This document shows, piece after piece, positions 1 through 4,651 of a DNA stretch of 7,585 bases (the stretch's first letter is position 1; every line of letters begins with the position of its first letter). This DNA is from a bacterium (GTDB lineage: Bacteria; Actinomycetota; Acidimicrobiia; Spongiisociales; UBA11373): contig JABMPV010000461.1 in assembly GCA_013202595.1 (NCBI GenBank), positions 1 through 7,585 on the forward strand, in the 5' to 3' direction. Position numbers and translations under genes: made by a program. The notes beneath the pieces are model-generated. The model did not search any database and was not told the DNA's origin. It worked only from the letters and a program-made list of their open reading frames with translations.

Positions 1-433
1 GTACGAGCCACAACAGCGGATTGTACCAGTAGACCAACTGGACGAGCATGTACAAGCTGTGCGCGATCAGGTCGCCCCTTTTGATATGGGCCAGCTCGTG
101 CAGCAGCATATATTCGGTATCTTTGCGTGAAAGCTTGCGGATGTAGCCGACCGGCATGAGTAAGACCGGCCGGAACAATCCGAAGACGGCCGGACTTTGG
201 ATGCTTGTGGTCGTCACGACCCTCGGTTTTCGCCGCAGGTTCAACCGTTGTGCGCACCGGTCCAATTGATCGTAGAAGGATTCCGGAAGAGAGAGCTGTC
301 CCAACCCTTCCGGCTTTTCATAATTTAGCCGGTGGAGTTTGACGAACAACCACGCGCCCAGAGTGACCACGCCCAGGAGCAAAACCGCCATCGCATAAAA
401 CCGCCATCCGAGCCGGGGCCCCACCGGCGGCAA
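1..433 (-). other. Partial M56/BlaR1-family zinc metallopeptidase coding segment
   Basis: The segment encodes a transmembrane helix (FYAMAVLLLGVVTLGAWLF at about 344-400), a basic cytosolic loop, the strand region SPAVFGLFRPVLLMP (about 149-193), and the zinc-binding HExxH as HELAHIKRGD (71-100). These features are diagnostic of M56 peptidases such as BlaR1 and MecR1, which sense beta-lactams or other signals and cleave a repressor. The N-terminal membrane helices and the C-terminal part (sensor, if any) are missing. By hand count, positions 1-360 are about 55% GC, against roughly 60-65% in the adjacent dnaA part. Gene content and protein style resemble Bacillota homologues (impression only). 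Foreign or distant origin is likely. Left partner genes are unknown. Confidence 0.7.
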
Positions 434-703
434 TATCACGTTTTCGGGAGGCCGGGCCGTCAGGACGATGTCTACGTCGCCGAAGACATCGATGGCCGCA
501 TCGGTGACTGCCCTGTGGTGCTTGTCGTTGATCCACCGCAGGTGGAACTCCGACGGTGCCATGAGATGCAGAGTCGATCCATCTTCGTCGATGCCCGCGA
601 ACTCGATCTCCTGGAGCCATGTCTGCCAGGTCACCGGGCTCACCTGAGCCCGGAGAGCCCCCCGAAACTCGTCCCAGTGCTGGGGGGCTGGATGCGCCTC
701 CAC
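1..703 (-). CDS. Chimeric open frame: DnaA domain I joined in frame to an M56 metallopeptidase (3' end outside window)
   Basis: A single minus-strand frame of 234 codons runs without a stop from a GTG at 703 to the left edge. Residues 1 to about 89 read as the N-terminal domain of replication initiator DnaA. From about residue 100 the protein reads as a BlaR1/M56 membrane peptidase: one hydrophobic segment (codons 400-338), a PAVFGLFRP-type strand, then HELAH at residues 202-206 (positions 86-100) and YWYNPLLW. I chose GTG 703 because a purine-rich stretch (GGGAGAGGG) lies about 6 nt upstream; ATG 727 is in frame but lacks one. No natural DnaA-M56 protein is known to me. An artificial or rearranged join of two unrelated genes is the likeliest explanation. 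The frame is what I see; the fusion's reality is doubtful. Confidence 0.6.
   Translation of the reverse strand, partial: MEAHPAPQHWDEFRGALRAQVSPVTWQTWLQEIEFAGIDEDGSTLHLMAPSEFHLRWINDKHHRAVTDAAIDVFGDVDIVLTARPPENVILPPVGPRLGWRFYAMAVLLLGVVTLGAWLFVKLHRLNYEKPEGLGQLSLPESFYDQLDRCAQRLNLRRKPRVVTTTSIQSPAVFGLFRPVLLMPVGYIRKLSRKDTEYMLLHELAHIKRGDLIAHSLYMLVQLVYWYNPLLWLV
434..703 (-). pseudogene. dnaA: 5' fragment of dnaA (DnaA domain I only)
   Basis: About 89 codons match the DnaA N-terminal domain: helix-like HWDEFRGALRAQVSP, then VTWQTWL, the strand STLHLMAPSEFHLRWI, and a final acidic helix with VDIVL. In the family this domain mediates DnaA self-association and helicase loading. The AAA+ ATPase, the domain II linker and the C-terminal DNA-binding domain IV are absent because the sequence changes to an unrelated gene near 405-440. 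Orientation divergent from rpmH, with DnaA-box-like sites in between, is what actinobacterial origins show, so the fragment sits in its expected place. The downstream limit is approximate. If the join is an artefact, the genome will carry a full dnaA here. Confidence 0.75.
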
Positions 704-745
704 CGTGTGCCCTCTCCCTATCGTCATCGTCTTCGTCTTCGTGAC

Positions 746-777
746 CTGTCCACAGACATATCCACAGTTGTGGAGAA
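746..777. promoter_or_regulatory. Cluster of three DnaA-box-like 9-mers upstream of dnaA
   Basis: CTGTCCACA (746-754), ATATCCACA (758-766) and, in opposite orientation, TGTGGAGAA (769-777). The latter two form a near-palindrome, TCCACA-GT-TGTGGA (761-774). Two sites match 8 of 9 consensus bases. The position is 43-74 nt upstream of the proposed GTG start of dnaA. Confidence 0.6.
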
Positions 778-934
778 CCGCGCCCAAAGGGGCAGGGAAG
801 CCTCCGTACTTCGTTGGCGCCCCGACGGTGACCCGGTCGGGGAAGTTGCGCCAGAGCCCTCCGGCGGAGCGGAGTATATGGAGCGGCCACTTCGGCGAGC
901 AAGAGCGGTAAATCGTCGCTTATGGGCTGCAGAA

Positions 935-943
935 TGTGGATAG
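935..943 (-). promoter_or_regulatory. DnaA-box-like site
   Basis: TGTGGATAG matches 8 of 9 bases of TGTGGATAA, the complement of the consensus DnaA box. It is isolated in the middle of the intergenic region. A weaker TGTGGAAAT follows at 992-1000. Confidence 0.5.
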
Positions 944-1112
944 CGCTCGACTGGAAATAGGCTCTGACCAGGGGTGTCAAAGAATCGAAGGTGTGGAAAT
1001 ATGTGGTAATTCGACTCCAGGAACTGGATTCGGCGCGAAGGCAAAGTTTCGCGAGGGCTGTCGGGAATTCGCGCTCTCGGCCGGAAGGTGTGTCCGGACC
1101 CCGTATCATCCT

Positions 1113-1141
1113 TTGACATAAGACGAGGGGGTTCGTAACCT
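1113..1141 (+). promoter_or_regulatory. Putative sigma-70-type promoter of the rpmH operon
   Basis: A perfect -35 TTGACA (1113-1118) is followed after 17 nt by TAACCT (1136-1141), which fits the TANNNT -10 pattern. It lies 37 nt before rpmH ATG, so transcription would start near 1148. The spacer and start region hold the inverted repeat GACGAGG (1122-1128) / CCTCGTC (1142-1148), which could be an operator or leader hairpin; that role is speculative. Confidence 0.65.
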
Positions 1142-1177
1142 CCTCGTCGCATTCCTCCTCTGTCGGGACTCCCCTTC

Positions 1178-1312
1178 ATGAAGCGCACCTACCAACCAAA
1201 CGTTCGTCGCCGCAAGAAGAAGCATGGCTTCCGCAAGCGTATGCATACGCGTGCGGGTCGCGCCGTTATCAAGCGGCGTCGCCTGAAGCAGCGGCGACGC
1301 ATTTCTGCCTAG
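1178..1312 (+). CDS. rpmH: 50S ribosomal protein L34
   Basis: The 44-codon gene encodes a very basic protein beginning MKRTYQPNVRRRKKKHGF and ending RRRISA, the near-universal L34 sequence and length. L34 is a small component of the large ribosomal subunit, bound to 23S rRNA. It is too short to stand out as an ORF but is unmistakable by sequence. It is the first gene of the rpmH-rnpA-yidD-yidC-jag operon and is divergent from dnaA. No Shine-Dalgarno sequence is visible upstream of ATG 1178; the leader is instead pyrimidine-rich with CCTCCT at 1154-1159. Identification is close to certain. Confidence 0.97.
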   Translation: MKRTYQPNVRRRKKKHGFRKRMHTRAGRAVIKRRRLKQRRRISA

Positions 1313-1358
1313 CGGCCGACCGTACGATTCGCTTCACTCCGGGCTCGACATCCGAGGA

Positions 1359-1643
1359 GTGCGCAGAAGCGGGTCCCGTCACCGCGTTGGTGGCGTGACC
1401 CTCTGGGCCTCTCCGGGTCGGCCGGGGCGTTCGCGCGTCGCGATCGTTGCCGGTAGGTCGGTTGGGTCGGCGGTGCGCCGCAATCGGGCGAAGCGCCGGA
1501 TCAGAGAGGCGATGAGCCGGATCCCGCTCGGCGGCCGCGACTATGTCGTGGTGGCCACGGCTTTGGTCGTGAGGGCTCCCTTCGAGGACCTGACGGCCTG
1601 GATCGAGGCGGCATTGCAGAACATGGAGGAACGAGGTGGATGA
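1359..1643 (+). CDS. rnpA: Ribonuclease P protein component (start uncertain)
   Basis: The protein contains the RnpA signature AVRRNRAKRRIREAM (the RNR helix that contacts P RNA), preceded by the strand GRSRVAIVAGRSVG and followed by GRDYVVVATALV. RnpA assists the catalytic RNA in 5' maturation of tRNA. From GTG 1359 the product is 94 aa, short for a family of about 110-125 aa. The same frame is open back to 1287, and the codons for SLHSGLDIRGVRRSG (1329-1373) resemble the usual RnpA N-terminus, yet they contain no ATG, GTG or TTG. A CTG at 1305, overlapping the rpmH end, would give 112 aa. The true start is therefore probably upstream and non-standard. The gene follows rpmH and overlaps yidD by 8 nt. 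Confidence 0.88.
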   Translation: MRRSGSRHRVGGVTLWASPGRPGRSRVAIVAGRSVGSAVRRNRAKRRIREAMSRIPLGGRDYVVVATALVVRAPFEDLTAWIEAALQNMEERGG

Positions 1644-1911
1644 GCTCAGGAGCACGTTGAAGCCATACCAGCCGGGCTGGTGGGTGCAGCGTCTCATCCT
1701 GGGGTATCGCAAGACCCTCTCCCCCTTCATCGGGCGCAGTTGCCGCTACCTTCCAACGTGCTCGTCATACGGGTTCGAGGCGATCGATCGCCACGGTGCG
1801 CTGCGGGGCAGTTGGATGGCTGCTCGCAGAGTCGGACGGTGCCATCCCTTCCGCGAAGGCGGATACGACCCCGTGCCGCCGGCACGGGTGACAACCATCG
1901 AGGTGGAGTAG
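1636..1911 (+). CDS. yidD: Membrane protein insertion efficiency factor YidD
   Basis: A 91-aa product with the whole YidD core: an amphipathic N-terminus (WWVQRLILGYRKTLSPFIG), the cysteine motif CRYLPTCSSYGFEAI, then GALRGSWMAARRVGRCHPF and the GGYDPVP end. YidD is a small membrane-associated protein thought to assist YidC-dependent insertion; its exact mechanism is not settled. The GTG start at 1636 lies 8 nt inside the end of rnpA and is preceded by GGAGGA at 1625-1630. Only 3 nt separate its stop from the yidC ATG, so translation of rnpA, yidD and yidC is probably coupled. Length and sequence are normal for the family. Confidence 0.95.
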   Translation: MDELRSTLKPYQPGWWVQRLILGYRKTLSPFIGRSCRYLPTCSSYGFEAIDRHGALRGSWMAARRVGRCHPFREGGYDPVPPARVTTIEVE

Positions 1912-1914
1912 CGA

Positions 1915-2829
1915 ATGTCAGCGATTTGGAACGGGTTACAGCAGCTCCTGGGGAGCACGATCTCGTTCTTCTACGACCTGATCCCGAATCTCGGGGTCGC
2001 GATCATCCTGTTGACCATTCTCATCGGGTTGATTCTGTTCCCGCTCACGCTCAAACAGACGCGGTCGATGAAGTCCATGCAAGAGATCCAGCCAGAGGTC
2101 AAGCGCCTCCAGAAGGATCTCAAGCACGACAAGGCCGCCTTGCAGGAAGCCACGATGGCCCTGTACAAGGAGAAAGGGGTCAACCCGGCTGCGGGGTGCC
2201 TCCCTCTCATCCTCCAGATGCCGATTTGGTTCGCCCTCTTCAGCGTTCTGAGACAGTTCGCCAATGTGGAAGATCCTACCAAGTTCATTCCCGAGGGAAG
2301 CTCACTGGCCGACGCCATCGGGCGGTTCAACACCGATTTCCTGTGGATGGACCTGACCCGGGCACCGAGCGATGCCTTCAACGATGGGTTCTTGTCGGCA
2401 CTCCCCTACATCATCACGATCCTCGTCGTCATGGCCACTGCCTATTGGCAGCAGAAGCAGACGATGGCCAAGAGCAATCAGGATCCAAATCAGAAGCAAC
2501 CCGGCCAGGCGATCATGAAGATTTTCCCAGTCTTCTTCGGGTTCATCTCCTTCAACCTCCCCGCCGGCCTTGTCGTGTACTTCGCAGCCAGCCAGATCTT
2601 CCGGATCGGGCAGCAGGCATTCATCCTGCGGCTCGACGCATCGCGAGCAGAGGCGGCAGACTCGGCTCCCAAGACGTCCCCACCAAAGAGCACGGGAGAG
2701 AAACCGGAGGCACTGCCACCGGGGAAGAAGACGGGTTCCGGTTCTAGAGGTTCGACGCCGGGCTCGACAACGCCAAAGCCACAGCAGGGGTCCCAGAAGA
2801 ACCGCAGCAAGAAGCGCAGGAGGCGATGA
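1915..2829 (+). CDS. yidC: Membrane protein insertase YidC/Oxa1 family
   Basis: A 304-aa product with the five-helix YidC core of Gram-positive bacteria and no lipobox. Hydrophobic segments lie at about 27-45, 95-112, 162-178, 200-213 and 216-232. The cytosolic hairpin KQTRSMKSMQEIQPEVKRLQ (47-66) and the NPAAGCLPLILQMPIW motif (90-105) are conserved. The C-terminus (about 240-304) is a Ser/Pro/Lys-rich tail ending SKKRRRR, expected to bind ribosomes. YidC inserts and folds membrane proteins, alone or with Sec. Odd point: in TM1 the position normally held by the conserved arginine of the hydrophilic groove appears to be Gly38 (TILIGLILFPL). The gene overlaps jag by a few bases. Confidence 0.96.
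   Translation: MSAIWNGLQQLLGSTISFFYDLIPNLGVAIILLTILIGLILFPLTLKQTRSMKSMQEIQPEVKRLQKDLKHDKAALQEATMALYKEKGVNPAAGCLPLILQMPIWFALFSVLRQFANVEDPTKFIPEGSSLADAIGRFNTDFLWMDLTRAPSDAFNDGFLSALPYIITILVVMATAYWQQKQTMAKSNQDPNQKQPGQAIMKIFPVFFGFISFNLPAGLVVYFAASQIFRIGQQAFILRLDASRAEAADSAPKTSPPKSTGEKPEALPPGKKTGSGSRGSTPGSTTPKPQQGSQKNRSKKRRRR
2818..2823 (+). promoter_or_regulatory. Shine-Dalgarno of jag that decides its start
   Basis: A full AGGAGG inside the last codons of yidC lies 5 nt before ATG 2829 but only 2 nt before ATG 2826, so the second of the two adjacent ATGs is the better start for jag. Confidence 0.6.
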
Positions 2830-3800
2830 TGGAGTGGGTTGAGGTTCGCGGCAAGACCGTGGAGGTCGCCGTCGCAGCGGCCCTGCAGGAGCTCGGCATT
2901 GAGTCGGTGGAGCACGCCGAGGTAGAGGTCATCCAGGAACCCGAGAAGGGGTTCCTCGGATTTGGTGGGCAAGGCGCGGTCGTCCGGGTCAAGCAGAAGC
3001 CAAGGAGCAGCCGGCGTCGTCGGTCCCGCAGGGGAGGCCGCAGCGGCAAGAGTTCCTCGTCGTCGGAGGTATCGTCCGGGAGTGGCCGCTCGGGCGGATC
3101 TCAGAAGGGCGGCTCTGGCGGTGGATCCCAAAGCGGTTCGAAAGGTACGAGCAGTTCAGAGAAGAGATCGGGACCGAAGCCTGCCGGAGGCGGCAGAGAG
3201 GGCTCGAAGAGCTCCGGGAGTTCCAAGAACTCCAGGTCGGGAGGCTCGCAGAGCCGATCGAGTGGCGGGCGGAGTGGCGGCACTCCCCCATCGCGGGAAA
3301 AGGATCAGACCAAGACAAGGGAAGGGGCCAAGGTGGCCGAGGACGTTGATATCGATCAGCAGCGAGAGATCGTCCACGAGTTCCTGGACGGCCTCGTTGG
3401 TGCGTTCGGTCTCGAGGGAACGGTAGTGAGTTCGGTGGACGGTGACGTGATCATCGCCGATGTGACCGGCGAACAGACGGAGGCGCTGGTTGGCGAGAAG
3501 GGCTCCGTTCTTCAGGCGATCCTCGAACTGACCCGTACCGTCGTCCAGCGCAAGAGCCAGGCGGGAGCCAGGATTCGCCTGGACATCGCCGGCTACAACG
3601 CCCGGCGGCGCGAGGCATTGACCATTTATGCCCGTCGTCTGGCGGACAAAGTCGTCGAAGAGGGCGGCGAGGTCATGCTCGAGCCGATGAATGCCGCGGA
3701 ACGCAAGGTCGTTCACGACGCGGTCGTCGAGATCGAGGGTGTCCGTACTTTCTCCGAGGGCGAGGATCCCTACCGTTCGGTGATAATCGCCTCTGAATGA
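2829..3800 (+). CDS. jag: RNA-binding protein Jag/KhpB (SpoIIIJ-associated protein)
   Basis: A 323-aa product in three parts. Residues about 1-55 form the Jag_N domain (VEVRGKTVEVAVAAALQEL; EKGFLGFGG). About 56-165 is a low-complexity Ser/Gly/Arg/Lys linker. From about 171 come a KH domain with the GxxG loop as VGEKGS (221-226) and an R3H domain with its R-x3-H motif RKVVH (292-296). KhpB-type proteins bind RNA, usually with KhpA, and affect cell division and envelope growth. The start is set by AGGAGG 5 nt upstream of ATG 2829; ATG 2826 is an alternative. The pairing with yidC (spoIIIJ) is the conserved context. The linker is longer than in Bacillota Jag and is probably disordered. Confidence 0.94.
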   Translation: MEWVEVRGKTVEVAVAAALQELGIESVEHAEVEVIQEPEKGFLGFGGQGAVVRVKQKPRSSRRRRSRRGGRSGKSSSSSEVSSGSGRSGGSQKGGSGGGSQSGSKGTSSSEKRSGPKPAGGGREGSKSSGSSKNSRSGGSQSRSSGGRSGGTPPSREKDQTKTREGAKVAEDVDIDQQREIVHEFLDGLVGAFGLEGTVVSSVDGDVIIADVTGEQTEALVGEKGSVLQAILELTRTVVQRKSQAGARIRLDIAGYNARRREALTIYARRLADKVVEEGGEVMLEPMNAAERKVVHDAVVEIEGVRTFSEGEDPYRSVIIASE

Positions 3801-3829
3801 CAGGGAAGTCACCCAGAAGAGACAGATAA

Positions 3830-3865
3830 GCAGGATCGCCCGGGCTACAACCCGGGCGATCCTGC
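3830..3865 (+). terminator. Strong GC-rich hairpin after jag, lacking a U-tract
   Basis: A perfect 15-bp stem, GCAGGATCGCCCGGG (3830-3844) with its complement (3851-3865), encloses the 6-nt loop CTACAA. It begins 30 nt after the jag stop and ends 18 nt before the first parS-like site. No T-run follows, so this is a non-canonical terminator of a kind often seen in high-GC actinobacteria. It could also act as an insulating or 3'-stabilising structure. Confidence 0.65.
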
Positions 3866-3883
3866 GCGCACAGCGGATGCAGA

Positions 3884-3899
3884 TGTTTCACGTGAAACT
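3884..3899. promoter_or_regulatory. parS centromere site 1
   Basis: TGTTTCACGTGAAACT matches 15 of 16 bases of the canonical parS TGTTTCACGTGAAACA. Its central 14 bases (3885-3898) are a perfect palindrome. ParB encoded 1.6 kb downstream would nucleate and load here. The near-perfect match beside parAB makes the call strong. Confidence 0.9.
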
Positions 3900-3917
3900 C
3901 GAACCTGTCCTTCGAGT
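3897..3917. repeat. Small hairpin between the two parS sites
   Basis: ACTCGAA (3897-3903) and TTCGAGT (3911-3917) are reverse complements separated by 7 nt. The element overlaps the last 3 bases of the first parS and ends 3 nt before the second. Its function is unknown, and it could be chance. Confidence 0.4.
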
Positions 3918-3920
3918 GCC

Positions 3921-3936
3921 GGTTCCACGTGAAACA
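3921..3936. promoter_or_regulatory. parS centromere site 2
   Basis: GGTTCCACGTGAAACA matches 14 of 16 bases of canonical parS; the core CCACGTG and the right half are intact. It lies 37 nt (start to start) from the first site and 71 nt before the rsmG start, so ParB bound here could also influence rsmG-parA-parB transcription (inference). Confidence 0.8.
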
Positions 3937-3994
3937 TGATGAAGACGAACCGATCCACCTGATCAGTATCCCCGAAATCAGCGGCGTCACCGGG

Positions 3995-4000
3995 TACGAT
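3995..4000 (+). promoter_or_regulatory. -10 element for a leaderless rsmG-parA-parB transcript
   Basis: TACGAT fits the TANNNT -10 pattern and ends exactly 6 nt before ATG 4007, the spacing expected if transcription begins on the A of the start codon. No ribosome-binding site precedes this ATG, and no good -35 is visible. Confidence 0.5.
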
Positions 4001-4006
4001 CGCTCT

Positions 4007-4651
4007 ATGGAACCGGGAGAGTATGCACAACGCGCCGCGGAATGGGCCGGCTATCCGATCAGCGACAGGCAGATCGAGACTCTGACCACCTATTCCGGGT
4101 GGCTGATCGACGAAGCGATTCCGGCCGGCGGTCTCGGACCGCGTGAGGGCGCACGGATCTGGGCACGCCACGTGGCGGACTCGCTGACCTTTGCTTCGGC
4201 CTGGGACGAAGCGCCGCCAGAGATTCTCGATGTGGGAAGTGGTGTGGGATTGCCGGGCATTCCCCTGGCGATCTTGTGGCCTGAATCCGTGGTTACTGTC
4301 CTCGACCGGGGTGGTCGGAGAATCCGTCTCCTCCACAGAATCGTCCGGATACTGGCGATCCCCAATATCGTGGTCGCCCAGGGGGATGTCTTCTCCGTTG
4401 CGGATGAATGGCACGGAATGACCTTCCGCGGTGCGGTGAAACCCCCTGAGGGGATTGGTCTGGCTGCTCGATTGCTCGAACCGGGCGCCACTGCAGCCTT
4501 TGGATTGAGTCGGAAGGAGCAACGCCCCGACGTCGCCGACGATCTAATTAACCTCGCCGGTGCTCTGGGAATGGAGGCAGACGTGTACCAGGTTCCCGCT
4601 GAGATCCTTGACGGGGCGTCGTGGCTCCTTAGGATGCGGTTTGATGGATGA
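4007..4651 (+). CDS. rsmG: 16S rRNA (guanine-N7) methyltransferase RsmG (GidB)
   Basis: A 214-aa product from ATG 4007. The SAM-binding motif I reads ILDVGSGVGLPG (residues 73-84), the hallmark of RsmG, followed by a strand with VVTVLDRGGRRI that ends in the acidic residue for ribose contact. The family methylates N7 of G527 (E. coli numbering) in 16S rRNA; its loss gives low-level streptomycin resistance. The frame is open upstream to GTG 3929, but that start lies within the second parS site and adds 26 residues unlike the family, so I prefer 4007 with its leaderless promoter geometry. The stop overlaps the parA start by 8 nt (ATGGATGA), which indicates one operon with parAB. Confidence 0.93.
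   Translation: MEPGEYAQRAAEWAGYPISDRQIETLTTYSGWLIDEAIPAGGLGPREGARIWARHVADSLTFASAWDEAPPEILDVGSGVGLPGIPLAILWPESVVTVLDRGGRRIRLLHRIVRILAIPNIVVAQGDVFSVADEWHGMTFRGAVKPPEGIGLAARLLEPGATAAFGLSRKEQRPDVADDLINLAGALGMEADVYQVPAEILDGASWLLRMRFDG

Larger units (their letters stand above)
704..1177. other. Non-coding dnaA-rpmH interval with DnaA-box-like sites (candidate oriC / dnaA control region)
   Basis: This 474-nt gap between divergent dnaA and rpmH has no convincing gene. It contains 9-mers close to the DnaA box TTATCCACA or its complement TGTGGATAA: CTGTCCACA (746-754, 7/9), ATATCCACA (758-766, 8/9), TGTGGAGAA (769-777, 8/9), TGTGGATAG (935-943, 8/9) and TGTGGAAAT (992-1000, 7/9). The first three are packed within 32 nt immediately upstream of the dnaA start, a position suited to autoregulation. 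In actinobacteria the main origin is often on the other side of dnaA, so this could be only the dnaA promoter. No strong AT-rich unwinding element is obvious. Confidence 0.55.

Noticed and set aside
318..1109. Minus-strand 263-codon open frame across the dnaA fragment and the intergenic region
   Set aside because: Arg/Pro/Gly-rich sequence with no domain, out of frame with the recognisable DnaA/M56 codons; a high-GC shadow.
1680..2747. Plus-strand 355-codon open frame
   Set aside because: Overlaps yidD and yidC in another frame, composition is Arg/His/Pro/Gln-rich with no motif, while both overlapped genes are clear family members.
2994..3338. Repetitive Ser/Gly-coding stretch as a tandem repeat or CRISPR-like array
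   Set aside because: No regular repeat unit or spacers; it is a low-complexity linker inside an intact jag frame.
3156..3812. Minus-strand 218-codon open frame opposite jag
   Set aside because: Antisense to the KH-R3H coding region; no motif and no promoter or ribosome-binding site seen.
3929..4006. N-terminal extension of RsmG from GTG 3929
   Set aside because: It would start inside parS site 2, adds residues without family similarity, and covers the -10 element placed for a start at 4007.
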